Below, piece after piece: positions 24,030 to 32,868 of a stretch of DNA of 64,000 bases. The notes below the pieces were generated by a model. It was not told where the DNA came from. It saw only the letters and a list, made by a program, of their open reading frames with translations, and did no database searches. The stretch covers positions 1 through 64,000 of the forward strand of contig NZ_QWKY01000002.1 of NCBI RefSeq assembly GCF_003574035.1. The letters run 5' to 3'. The translations under genes and the position numbers were made by a program. Every line of letters starts with the position of its first letter. The first letter of the stretch is position 1. The stretch is from Meiothermus hypogaeus (GTDB taxonomy: Bacteria > Deinococcota > Deinococci > Deinococcales > Thermaceae).

Positions 24030-26582
24030 CTACTGCACTTGCCCAATGCTGATGTTGACCTGGTCGGTGCCGGTCAGGTTCTCGGGGTCGGTGACGGAAA
24101 GCCGGAGTTGCATGAGCTTGACCCCGTTGTTGTTGATGCCGTAGTCGGCAGGGGTAAAGCAGGGGAAGGGAATGCTGCCTCCGGTGGTGCAGGTCTTGGG
24201 CACAATGGTCCAGCTCTGGCTGCCGTAGGTGAGCCGCCAAACCACCGTGTACTGGCTGCTGGGAGTACCGCCGGGGTCGGTCAGGCTATAGGTAAGCCGG
24301 ATGTTGCTGTTGGCCAGGAAGGAATCGTTATTCTTGGGGTTAAGGATAGTCACCACCGGCGGGCCGCTGGGGGGTGGATTGTTCACAGTGATGGTATGGG
24401 TTGCATTTCCCGGGGCTCCGTAGGGGTCGGTGGCCCGCAAGGTGATGGTGCGGGTGCCAGCGCTGGCAAAGCTGGCTGTGAATTCACAGCCGCTGCCCAG
24501 GGTATCGGCGCTGTTGCTGCTGCTCCAGCTCAGGCTGCTACAGGGCAGCTCTACCGGGAAGGCCCCGTCGCTGTCCAGGCCCCGACCCCGGAACAACAGG
24601 GTTTGTCCGACCAGGGCCGTGGTGGTGTTGGGGCTAATGATTTCGGCGGTGGGGGCCTGGTTGTTTCCGCGCACGGTGATGGAGGCCGAAGCCGTAAAGC
24701 CCAGCGCATCGCGGGCGGTGACAGTAATGGTGTGGAGCCCGGGGGAGCTAAAGTGGGCAGTCACGTTGCTACCGCTGCCCAGTACACCATCCCGGCTGGA
24801 AGTCCAGGTGACTGTGGGTGTTTCCCCATCGGGGTCGGTGACAGAAGCGCTGTAGGTAACGGACTGCTTGTAGGGGAAGCTAGCCCCGTCGGCTGGTGTG
24901 GTGATGCTGATGTTGGGTGGGCGGTTCTTGAAGATGTTGGATCTGGAGGCGCTGAAGACGGTGATGTTCTTGAAAAAGTCCCTGGCCCATTGCACCGAGA
25001 CGTAGACCAGTCCACCATCGCCATAGCACCGGCCCCAGGAATTCTTCAGGATAAAGCAGGAATTCTTCAGGATAAAGTATCCGCCTCCCTGCCCACTGGG
25101 TGCAAAGGGGAGCTTTGCCTGGATTTTACTGTTCGAGAGGTAGCCCACCAGATGGATGGCATGGCCACCCCGCACATTGTCGCGATGGTCCCAAAGGAAG
25201 CCGTTCGAATCTAGATCATTCATCCCTCTAGTGACCTCCAGGGCCACCACCATGGGCCGTCCGGCTGCCAGGAGGTTGCGGATGGTGTTGAGGGGTAAGT
25301 TGTCGCCGTTTTCCCATAGCAGATACGAGCTGCTCATCTTAAAGCCCTCGTTGTTGCTGGGGGGTCTGCTGCCGCAGTAGTAGTTCCCGCCAACCTGGGT
25401 ACACAGGAACTGGCTTTGATGGGTGGTATTGGAGCAGCGCTCGTTGTAGTCCAGGCAAGATCCGATGTAATCTGCTTCTTCATCGGCGGCATCATCGTCT
25501 TTCCGCTTTAGGGAGGGGTTGTAGTTCCACTGGTCTTCAAACGGCAGGCGGTAGCCGCTCTCACTGAACTTCTCGGCTACGTCGGCGGTGGGTGCGCCTT
25601 CATCGTAGTCGTCGGCGTCCCAGACGGTCTTGATCCTGTTGTAGAGGAACTGCTCCGAGAGGTTGACCCACCTCCCGTCGCGCACAGCTACAAGAGTTTC
25701 GGCTGCTGAGGTCAGGGCAAAGCCAGTGCAAGAGCCACGGCGGCCCTGGTTCTTGGTGCTGGTGGTGAAGTACTTGAGTGGCCAGTGCAGGTTCATGTAC
25801 AGGCCACTATTCCGATAGTCGCACTGCCTGTTGATGCGGTCACTGCCCAGGCCGGAGCGCTCCTCGTTGGCAGGGCTGGTGGGGAAATTGGGGGGCTGGT
25901 AGGGGTCGGCCTGAGCGCTCACCCCCAGGCGTTGCTGGGTGACCCGTAGTGCCCGTTCTTCCAGCGCTTCTACCTGTCCCTCGAGCTTCTGCTCCAACTG
26001 GGCCAGCGCAGCGCGAATCTCCGCAAAGCTTTTGCCTGAGAGCGAGGCCGGGGTGGGCAGCCCAGTCTTGAGGTCATCGGGCAGGCTATCGTAGGCCTCC
26101 GTGTACAGCCCTAGCTGATTGTCTACCCGCATAAAGCGCTCATGCGAAGCCAGCAGATCGCGGAGCTTGGCGCGCGGCCCCATGGTAATCACGCTTTCGC
26201 TCTGGCCGGCGTTGTTGGTAAAGGTGATCAGGTAGTTGTCCCCTGATATCTTCTTGATGTTGGGGTCGCTCAGGTCGGGCTCTTTGAGAAAAACACCCAG
26301 ACTGGGGCGTTGTTGTACCAGGTTCTGGATGCTAACTTGGTCGGCCTTGAACTGATCCTCGGCCTTCTTCTCACGGGCCTGGCGGGCCGCCTGGGACTCC
26401 CAGCGGAAATCGGGGTCTTGGCTCAGTTGCCGGAACTCCTCCGGACTGACCAGTTGGGCTCCAGCCGGAGGGGGGCTGCCATGGGCGTTTTCCGGAGTGA
26501 ACACTTTTTCACCCCCACCCCCCGAACAGGCCAACAATAGGCCCATCAAGATAAACAATGACAATTTTCTGGCTCGAGTCAT
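24030..26582 (-). CDS. Lipoprotein papain-like (C1) cysteine peptidase with Ig/PKD-like repeats
   Basis: 850 codons from ATG 26582. The signal ends in a lipobox (LMGLLLAC), so the mature protein is tethered outside the cytoplasmic membrane. A propeptide-like helical region (40-230) precedes a papain-type domain: Gln279, Cys285 (NQGRRGSCTGFAL), His474 (GGHAIHLVGY) and Asn514 (KNSWG). A 21-base tandem duplication (25038-25079) repeats FILKNS, so a second Asn507 precedes the catalytic one. Three Ig/PKD-like modules follow (about 560-650, 655-745, 750-850; PTVTWTSS, RTITLRATDPYG). Probably digests or binds extracellular protein. The duplication could alter the active-site loop. Confidence 0.88.
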   Translation of the reverse strand: MTRARKLSLFILMGLLLACSGGGGEKVFTPENAHGSPPPAGAQLVSPEEFRQLSQDPDFRWESQAARQAREKKAEDQFKADQVSIQNLVQQRPSLGVFLKEPDLSDPNIKKISGDNYLITFTNNAGQSESVITMGPRAKLRDLLASHERFMRVDNQLGLYTEAYDSLPDDLKTGLPTPASLSGKSFAEIRAALAQLEQKLEGQVEALEERALRVTQQRLGVSAQADPYQPPNFPTSPANEERSGLGSDRINRQCDYRNSGLYMNLHWPLKYFTTSTKNQGRRGSCTGFALTSAAETLVAVRDGRWVNLSEQFLYNRIKTVWDADDYDEGAPTADVAEKFSESGYRLPFEDQWNYNPSLKRKDDDAADEEADYIGSCLDYNERCSNTTHQSQFLCTQVGGNYYCGSRPPSNNEGFKMSSSYLLWENGDNLPLNTIRNLLAAGRPMVVALEVTRGMNDLDSNGFLWDHRDNVRGGHAIHLVGYLSNSKIQAKLPFAPSGQGGGYFILKNSCFILKNSWGRCYGDGGLVYVSVQWARDFFKNITVFSASRSNIFKNRPPNISITTPADGASFPYKQSVTYSASVTDPDGETPTVTWTSSRDGVLGSGSNVTAHFSSPGLHTITVTARDALGFTASASITVRGNNQAPTAEIISPNTTTALVGQTLLFRGRGLDSDGAFPVELPCSSLSWSSSNSADTLGSGCEFTASFASAGTRTITLRATDPYGAPGNATHTITVNNPPPSGPPVVTILNPKNNDSFLANSNIRLTYSLTDPGGTPSSQYTVVWRLTYGSQSWTIVPKTCTTGGSIPFPCFTPADYGINNNGVKLMQLRLSVTDPENLTGTDQVNISIGQVQ

Positions 26583-26696
26583 GGGTTCCCCCTTGCTACG
26601 GTGTATGGGTCGCACCATGACCTGAGGTTAGGAAAGTAGGCGTTGCAGGAGCGTTGCAGGGGCAGCCCCTCGGTGTTGCAAAGCCAATCGGAATGG

Positions 26697-26803
26697 AAAT
26701 CGCGTCCTTCACAGACGTGGCTGCTTCTGCAGGCGGCCACTGTTCTGTACAAGACGAAGCTATCTTGAATTCGGATGGCTTCAAAATATGTGAAGAGCGC
26801 TCT
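26697..26803 (-). repeat. Repeat family B, copy in minus orientation
   Basis: Read on the minus strand it starts GAGCGCTCTTCACA (26802-26789) and ends TGTGAAGGACGCGATT (26713-26698). It shares GCCATCCG, ACAGAACAGTGGCC and GCCACGTCTG with the copy at 57469-57572. The ends pair (CTTCACA with TGTGAAG), and a GTGGC...GCCAC hairpin forms the core. It lies between the BTAD regulator and the protease gene. Confidence 0.75.
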
Positions 26804-26811
26804 ATCGCGTT

Positions 26812-26888
26812 TCCCACCAATACGACGCACCGTGTGCGTCGTATTGTAGTCGGGACGGCAACAACCGCCATCCCGACTATCCGTGGGA
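26812..26888. repeat. Three-way-junction dyad beside the family B copy
   Basis: The outer stem TCCCAC (26812-26817) with GTGGGA (26883-26888) encloses two perfect hairpins: AATACGACGCAC with its complement (26819-26830 and 26834-26845, 3-base loop) and TAGTCGGGA with its complement (26847-26855 and 26871-26879), the latter with an inner GGC/GCC pair. No T run follows on either strand, so it is not a standard terminator. It is 7 bases past the stop codon of the BTAD gene. Confidence 0.7.
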
Positions 26889-26895
26889 GGCCGCT

Positions 26896-29800
26896 CTAAC
26901 TCGACCGGATCTGCTGCCTTTGTAAGAGGAGCTGCCGCAGCTCGGGGTAGCCCTCGAGCGTTGCGGCCAGGGCCTGGACGCTCTGCCGGGTCTCTCGCTG
27001 TAGTGGGATAGCTTTGTTGGGTAGGGCCTGCGACAACGCAAGACGGAGCTCGAGCCCCTCCAGCGGGGGGGCTTTGCCGGAAGCCAAAAGTGCCTGGGCC
27101 TCCAGGAGCAAGGGCTCCAGCGGCTGGCCGAGCTGGCGGGTGGCCTCGAGGCGCACCACCAGGTTCAGGGCTTGCGGGGCCCCGCTGGGGTAGCGGGTCT
27201 GGGCCAGGGCCAGGGCTTTTTCGGGCTCTTTCTGGCGGTTGGCCAGCAGGCCCAGGTAACAAGAGACCGTAGCCTGGGCTTCGGGCAGGCTGGGGGGCTC
27301 TGCCTGAAGGGATTCGAGCAGGGCCTGGGCGGCGGGCAGGTGGCCTTCCAGCAGATAGAGCAGGGCCTGGGTGGTGCGAAGCTGGGGGGCCTCGGGCTGG
27401 AGCTGCTTTAGGGCTGCACAAACCTCCCAGGCCTGGGGCAAGGCGCCCAGGTACCCCAGCCAGGTGGCCTGGAGGGCCCGCAGGCTTACCTGCTGGTCGC
27501 GCTCGCCCAGGGCATCGGCCATGGCGATGGCCGCCTGCAACGCGCGGAGGGCAGCCCCCAGGTGGCCCGAAAGATACTCCACCTCGGCCAGGCGCCGCTT
27601 GAGGGTGCTCTGGGTGCGGGGGTGGGCGTTTTTGAAGCGGGTTTCGGCTTCCAGCAGGCGGGCACGGGCTTCGGGCAGGGCTCCGGCCTCGAGCTGCACC
27701 CGCAGCAGGTTGGTCAGGAAGGCGAAGGCCAGGGTTTCGTCCTGGAGCCGGTAGGCCAACTCGAGGGCCTGGCCCAGGGTCTGCCAGGCCTGTTCGGTCT
27801 GGTTGGCGGCCAGTTCCAGCCGGGCTCGCGCGTTGAGCGCCAGGGCGTGGTCGCGCTGCCAGGGCTGGGTGAGGCGCAGGGCCTGCTCCACCTGCTGCCG
27901 GGCCTGTTCGCTTTGACCTTGTTGCAGCAGGGGGTAGGCCAGGTCTATAGAGAGGGTTGGTATCAATTCGAAGGCGTACTGCCGGGCCGCCTCGAGGCCC
28001 TGCTCAAGGTGCCGGATGGCGCCCGCAGAATCCCCCAGCCGAAACAGCGACGAACCCAAAAGCCGCAGCGCCAGCACCCGGCTGGGGCCGTCGGGGGCGC
28101 CCTCCAGGGCTGCCTGGGCTTTGCCCCTGGCCTGCTCGTAGCGCCCCTGGTGAAACAGGAGGCGGGCCCAGGCCACGTCCAGTTCGGCTTGTTCGGTGCT
28201 GGATTGGGTGGCACCTTCCAGCAGCTCGAGTTCCTGCTGGGCCCGGGCATAGTCCAGCTGGTTCTGGTAGAGGTTGGCCAGGGCCAGGTGAACCCCAAAG
28301 GCTTCGGGGAGCCCAAGGCCCAGTTCCAGGGCCTTCCGATAATGCGCCAGGGCCTCGGGGTGGGCGTACACCTGTTCGGCGGCCTGGGCGGCCCGGATGC
28401 GCCAGCGGATGGCTTCCTGAGGCTCTTGGGCTTGCTCGAGGTGCTCGGCAATCTGGGCGGGAGGCCCGCCCAGGCGCTCCAGGCTGGCCGCCAGTTTGCG
28501 GTGTAGCAGGCGTTTGCGCTCGGGGGAAAGGGCCTCCCGCAGCGATTCAGCAAAGAGGTCATGGGCGAAACGGTAGCCGTGGGGACTGGACTCCAGGATA
28601 GCCGCTTCCAGAGCCTGCTCGAGCGCTTCTACGGCCTCCCACTCGGAGAGCGCAGTAGCCCCGCCCAGCGCGGCCAGACCGAACCCGTCTGCGGCCAGAC
28701 AGGCGGCCTCCAAGAGCCGCCGGGCACCCTCCCCCAGGTTTTCCACCCGGCGCAGTACGGCCTCTCGAACGCTTTTGGGAATAGGCAACTCCCGATAATC
28801 GCTGGTTTCCTGGTCAAACGGCGTTTCCCAGCCGCCCCCCTGATTGATCTGTAGCAGGCCCGACTCGAACAGGGTTTTGAGGGTTTCCAGCACAAAAAAG
28901 GGATTGCCTGCGGTGGCCCGGTAAAGCCTTTGGGTAAAAATCTGCCCCTCGGGGGAACCCGACATCCGCCGCACCAGCTCGAGCATCTGCGCTGCGTCGA
29001 GGGATTGTAGCTCGAGTTCCAGGCCAGGCCCCAAGGCGTGGAGCTGCCGAAGCAGGCGCTCGGCCTCGGGTCGTAGCTCGCCTTTGCGGTACGTACCCAG
29101 AAACCGATATGCCTGACCCCGTTCGTGCAGCCGCTGAAGGGCAAACATGAGCAGTTCCAGGCTTTGCAGGTCGAAAAACTGGAGGTCGTCGAACACCAAA
29201 CCGCTGCCGTCACCGAGGGCGTGCTCCAGAAAGACCCCATAGGCTTCGTACAGGCGTAGGCGCTCGTCGGGGGCCCTGAGGGGTGGGGGTGGAGCGTCCT
29301 CCAGTTCCGGCACCAGTCGGGCCAGCTCGAGGCGTACCCAGGGAGCCGGCCCAGGGCCCGGCAGGGTTTGCCACTGTTCGCGGATGGCTCGGCTCAGGGT
29401 CGCAAAAGGCAGGCTGGCATCGGGGGGGCGGCCCTGGTGGAGCAGGGGCCGACCCTTGTGCAGCATGAACTCACGCAGCAAGCGGGTCTTGCCCACCCCC
29501 GCCAGACCACCCAAGAGCACCCACCGTCCGCCGGCCCAGGCAGTCTCTATCTGCTGCCAGACCTGTTCGCGCCCCACCAGGGGCGGGTGCAGGGGGAAGG
29601 CAGGGGCCGGGGTTTGTGGTGTAGCCGGGGCGGGTTTCAGGGTCTGTGAGCTGCGAATCTGCTGGGCCAGATGCAGGGTCTCGGGTAGGGGTTCCAGCCC
29701 CAGTTCCTGCCTGAGGGTTCCCCTGAACTGCTCGAAGCGCTCCAGCGCCGCCTCGCGCTCTCCCAGCAGATAATGGAGCCGCATCACCTCGCGCTGGTGG

Positions 29801-30366
29801 CGCTCTTGCAGGCTGTCCTGGGCCAGCAGTTGCAGGTGAATCTCCAGCGCCCCCCGCCAGTCCCCCCGGGTCTCGAGGTTCTCGGCCTGGTACAGGAGGG
29901 CCCGTTGCCACAGGCGGCCCAGCTCCTCGCGTTGAAGCTCGAGCCACTCCCCAAACCCGTTGGCTCCGGGCAGCTCGAGCTCTTCTAGCAAAGCGCCCCG
30001 GTATAGTTTGAGGGCCTTTTCGCTCAGACCTTGCTCAACCAGCTCCCTGAACTGGGCCACATCGGTCTGGAGGGGGCCCGCCAAACTGACCTCGGTGTTG
30101 CCAACCTGCAGGCAGTCCCTAAGCGCGGTCTCGCGCACCCGGAATAGCTCCCGCCGTAGGTTGCGCCGCGCACTTTCCTCGTCGTTTTCGCTCCAGAACA
30201 ACCCCGCCAGCTTGCTGCGGGGGGTGGGGCCCTCCAGGGCCAGGTAAGCCAACAACTCCAACAGCTTTTTGGTGGGCAGGGTGACAACCTGGCCATCCAA
30301 CCACATCCTCGACTGTCCCAGCAGGTGTAAAACGAGTCCCGGTGGTTGGGGCAAAGTATCCAGCAT
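26896..30366 (-). CDS. Large BTAD/SARP-type regulator with AAA ATPase and TPR arrays
   Basis: 1156 codons. The N-terminal OmpR-like winged helix is at about 10-100 (LPTKKLLELLAYLALEGPTPRSKLAGLFW), with the bacterial transcriptional activation domain at 100-245 (LYRGALLEELELPGANGFGEWLELQREEL). An AAA/STAND ATPase follows with Walker A GGLAGVGKTRLL near 285 and a Walker B-like GSGLVFDDLQFFD. About 500 residues of TPR-type helical repeats fill 640-1100. There is no C-terminal LuxR helix-turn-helix, so DNA binding rests on the N-terminal domain. Such proteins sense a ligand or partner through the TPRs and switch by nucleotide state. Target genes are unknown; the protease on the same strand downstream is a candidate. 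Confidence 0.85.
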   Translation of the reverse strand: MLDTLPQPPGLVLHLLGQSRMWLDGQVVTLPTKKLLELLAYLALEGPTPRSKLAGLFWSENDEESARRNLRRELFRVRETALRDCLQVGNTEVSLAGPLQTDVAQFRELVEQGLSEKALKLYRGALLEELELPGANGFGEWLELQREELGRLWQRALLYQAENLETRGDWRGALEIHLQLLAQDSLQERHQREVMRLHYLLGEREAALERFEQFRGTLRQELGLEPLPETLHLAQQIRSSQTLKPAPATPQTPAPAFPLHPPLVGREQVWQQIETAWAGGRWVLLGGLAGVGKTRLLREFMLHKGRPLLHQGRPPDASLPFATLSRAIREQWQTLPGPGPAPWVRLELARLVPELEDAPPPPLRAPDERLRLYEAYGVFLEHALGDGSGLVFDDLQFFDLQSLELLMFALQRLHERGQAYRFLGTYRKGELRPEAERLLRQLHALGPGLELELQSLDAAQMLELVRRMSGSPEGQIFTQRLYRATAGNPFFVLETLKTLFESGLLQINQGGGWETPFDQETSDYRELPIPKSVREAVLRRVENLGEGARRLLEAACLAADGFGLAALGGATALSEWEAVEALEQALEAAILESSPHGYRFAHDLFAESLREALSPERKRLLHRKLAASLERLGGPPAQIAEHLEQAQEPQEAIRWRIRAAQAAEQVYAHPEALAHYRKALELGLGLPEAFGVHLALANLYQNQLDYARAQQELELLEGATQSSTEQAELDVAWARLLFHQGRYEQARGKAQAALEGAPDGPSRVLALRLLGSSLFRLGDSAGAIRHLEQGLEAARQYAFELIPTLSIDLAYPLLQQGQSEQARQQVEQALRLTQPWQRDHALALNARARLELAANQTEQAWQTLGQALELAYRLQDETLAFAFLTNLLRVQLEAGALPEARARLLEAETRFKNAHPRTQSTLKRRLAEVEYLSGHLGAALRALQAAIAMADALGERDQQVSLRALQATWLGYLGALPQAWEVCAALKQLQPEAPQLRTTQALLYLLEGHLPAAQALLESLQAEPPSLPEAQATVSCYLGLLANRQKEPEKALALAQTRYPSGAPQALNLVVRLEATRQLGQPLEPLLLEAQALLASGKAPPLEGLELRLALSQALPNKAIPLQRETRQSVQALAATLEGYPELRQLLLQRQQIRSS

Positions 30367-30493
30367 GATTCATCAACTCGAGGAGTGAGTAGGGATCGAG
30401 TACATCGGTGGTTTGTGCATAAGCCAGCTTTCCGAGGTTTGTAATGTGAGTCTAGAACGGCGCTTCCCGGCTTTATAGCAGCGAAGAAACCTT

Positions 30494-31204
30494 TTATTTA
30501 GGGAACCGCCCCTGTCGAACCACCTCGGCCAGCACCTCCGGCAACTCCCAGGCAGCCAGGTCGAAGGTAACCTGGCCATAATCATAGGGAACCTTCAAAA
30601 AGCGGTGGAGCACCTCCCCGTGAATGTCATCTTCCAGAATGAGTACGTCGGCCCCAGGCTCACCCCCCAGGCTCAAGCCCACCGAACCGGGGTCGTAGAC
30701 TACCCCTTTGTGCACCACCCGGCGAAAGGGGATGTGCTTGCCCGCGACCACCGCATAGCGCGAGCGGATGCTTTCCAGCATTTTCAAAATTTCTGCCGGA
30801 TGTGCATCGTTGAGATCTATCTTGTGTTCGGGATCCTCTGGCGAGCCGTGAAACACCATCAGGCGGCCCCCGGGGGTTTCGTAGCGGTGGCGCGAGCGCA
30901 GGTTGCGCAAAAAATGCATCTCGCGGGCGCCCAGTTGTTCGCGGGTCCAGACGATGGTGGTCTCGGCAATGCCTTCGCGGGCAGGGGAGGGAAGAGCATA
31001 GGCTACCCGCAAGTCGGCGGCCCCCGGTACGCAGGGGATGCCTTCCTTATCGAGCTTGCGGATTACCTGGCGTGGATGCGGGCCATAACCCACCAGATCC
31101 CCCACGGCCAGCACCTGATCAATGCCCTCTTTGCGTAGAGCCTCCAGCACCGCTTCAAGCGCCGGCAGATTGGCGTGAATTTCAGCGATGATCCCTAGCC
31201 GCAT
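30494..31204 (-). CDS. Calcineurin-like phosphoesterase homologue with degenerate metal motifs
   Basis: 236 codons from ATG 31204. The fold is that of the YfcE/MPE group (MRLGII...NLPALEAVLEAL, VLAVGDLVGYGPHPRQVI, FHGSPEDP, VYDPGSVGLSLGG). Most metal ligands are changed: the opening DxH is EIH, the GNHD motif reads GAAD, and the GHTH motif reads GKHI. GDLVGYGP and the FHGSP histidine remain. It may therefore bind a nucleotide or phosphate without hydrolysis, or use an altered site. It is divergent from lnt with starts about 65 bases apart. Confidence 0.8.
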   Translation of the reverse strand: MRLGIIAEIHANLPALEAVLEALRKEGIDQVLAVGDLVGYGPHPRQVIRKLDKEGIPCVPGAADLRVAYALPSPAREGIAETTIVWTREQLGAREMHFLRNLRSRHRYETPGGRLMVFHGSPEDPEHKIDLNDAHPAEILKMLESIRSRYAVVAGKHIPFRRVVHKGVVYDPGSVGLSLGGEPGADVLILEDDIHGEVLHRFLKVPYDYGQVTFDLAAWELPEVLAEVVRQGRFPK

Positions 31205-31268
31205 GGCTGTTTCATTTTGCCATGAAAAAGTCAAAGAGGAGGCTCATTTGGCCTTCACCGAAGCGGGG

Positions 31269-32720
31269 ATGCTGTTCGGGCTATATGTTCAGGCTTTTTT
31301 CAACCGGGCGGCGTATGCTTTAGCGGTGCAGTTCTGGCTTCCTCTTCTTTTGGGTGTAGCGCTCGCGCTCTGCCTGCCGCCCGCACCGCTGGGCTTCCTG
31401 GCCCCGCTGCCCCTGATCTGGCTCCTGACGCGGGGGGGCTTTCGCTTTGGCTTGCTGGCCGGAATTGGCTTCTGGGCGGTGCATCTGGTCTGGCTACCGC
31501 TTAGTTTTGTGGTGCTGTTTGAAACGCCCTGGGGTGCGGTGCCCTATCTTCCGCTGGTCTTGATCAAGGCCGCTATCTGGGGGGTTGTGTTTGGCCTGAC
31601 CCGGGGCAAACCCCTTGCCAGGGCGGGGCTGTGGGTGGTGCAGGAATACCTTACCTCCTTGGGGGAAATTGCTTTTCCGTGGGGCTTTTTGGGCTATGCG
31701 CTGGTGGACGCGCCGGGGCGGGTGGTTGCCAGCCTGGGCGGAGTCTACCTGCTTTCGCTTTTGGTGTTGGGGGTGGCACTCGGTCTGTACTTTTCCGGAA
31801 AGCGTGCCCTGGGAGAGCGCGTGGTTTTTTCTTTTCACAGCCTGGGGTTGCTGGGTACGCTGTTGTTTTGGGGAGGGTTATGGATCCTGCCCCTGCCCGC
31901 TACGCAGGGGAGCTTGACCGCCCTGCTGGTGCAGGGCAACATCAACCCCTTGCGAAAGCTCGAGGGCCTCTCTGCCGAACAAACCTACCTGGAACTTACC
32001 CTCGAGGGCCTGCAAGCCCATCCCGAGGCCCAGGTTGTAATTTGGCCCGAGACAGCAGTAGCAAGTTTCCCCCCCGAGTTGCCGGCTTTGCTGGGTAGCC
32101 GAGAGCTTTTGAGTGGCCTCGAGACCGGCTTCACCAACCGGGCAGTGCGGGTAGTGGGGGAGCAGATCACCCACTTCTACGACAAAAACCGGCTGGTACC
32201 TTTCGGAGAGAACTTTCCCTGGAGCGAAGCCCTGCGCCCGGTGTATCGCTTCTTTTTCCGGGCTTTTGGCTTCGATGGCGATCTGGGCAGCCGCACGCCC
32301 GGCACGGCCTATACGCCCCTGGACAAATACGGTGCTTTTATTTGCTATGAATCGGTCTTCCCAGCGGTGGCGCGGAGGCTGGTTTTGAACGGTGCAGAGG
32401 TTTTGGAGCTCGGCTCCAACGATGCCTGGTATGGCCCCAGCTTTGGGGGTTTGCAACACTTCCAGATGGGCCGCCTGCGGGCTGTCGAAACCGGTCGCTG
32501 GTTGCTCCGGGCCGGCAACGATGGTGTAACCGCCATCATAGACCCCTATGGCCGGGTTACGGCCCGCATTCCCCAGCGCGAGGCCGGCTTTCTGGCAGGG
32601 CAGTTTGCTATGTTGCAGAGCCGGACGCTGTATGTGCGCTGGGGGGATTGGGCGGTGGTGTTGGCGGGGGTTTGGGGTATGCTCGGCTTGCGAATCCGTG
32701 CAAAAGGCACTATAGTTTAG
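31269..32720 (+). CDS. lnt: Apolipoprotein N-acyltransferase
   Basis: 483 codons from ATG 31269; ATG 31188 or GTG 31326 are also possible. Adds the third acyl chain to lipoproteins in the cytoplasmic membrane. About six membrane segments (to about residue 220) are followed by a nitrilase-like domain with the Glu-Lys-Cys triad: Glu in VIWPETAV, Lys in FYDKNRLVPFGENFP and Cys in GAFICYESVFP. ELGSNDAWYG and GRWLLRAGNDG complete the family pattern. Many gene products in this window carry lipoboxes and would be its substrates. A tRNA promoter lies inside its 3' end. Confidence 0.92.
   Translation: MLFGLYVQAFFNRAAYALAVQFWLPLLLGVALALCLPPAPLGFLAPLPLIWLLTRGGFRFGLLAGIGFWAVHLVWLPLSFVVLFETPWGAVPYLPLVLIKAAIWGVVFGLTRGKPLARAGLWVVQEYLTSLGEIAFPWGFLGYALVDAPGRVVASLGGVYLLSLLVLGVALGLYFSGKRALGERVVFSFHSLGLLGTLLFWGGLWILPLPATQGSLTALLVQGNINPLRKLEGLSAEQTYLELTLEGLQAHPEAQVVIWPETAVASFPPELPALLGSRELLSGLETGFTNRAVRVVGEQITHFYDKNRLVPFGENFPWSEALRPVYRFFFRAFGFDGDLGSRTPGTAYTPLDKYGAFICYESVFPAVARRLVLNGAEVLELGSNDAWYGPSFGGLQHFQMGRLRAVETGRWLLRAGNDGVTAIIDPYGRVTARIPQREAGFLAGQFAMLQSRTLYVRWGDWAVVLAGVWGMLGLRIRAKGTIV
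32688..32716 (+). promoter_or_regulatory. Promoter for tRNA-Leu (and possibly secG)
   Basis: TTGCGA at 32688-32693, a 17-base spacer and TATAGT at 32711-32716, ending 40 bases before the tRNA and overlapping the last codons of lnt. This gives the tRNA its own transcription start. Confidence 0.7.
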
Positions 32721-32756
32721 TCTTGCTGGCGAGTATGCCAGAACTTTTGCCCGCGT

Positions 32757-32842
32757 GCCGGGATGGCGGAATTGGTAGACGCACCCGACTCAAAATCGGA
32801 CGGTTAACAGCCGTGTGGGTTCGAGTCCCATTCCCGGCACCA
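32757..32842 (+). tRNA. tRNA-Leu (CAA anticodon)
   Basis: Acceptor stem GCCGGGA (32757-32763) pairs with TCCCGGC (32832-32838), followed by A and an encoded CCA (32840-32842). The anticodon loop CTCAAAA in the CCGA/TCGG stem gives CAA, reading UUG. A long variable arm (ACGGTTAACAGCCGT region) marks a class II tRNA, and GTTCGAGTC is the T loop. Confidence 0.97.
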
Positions 32843-32868
32843 ATCAGCACCGCTAGTGGAGGCATGCA

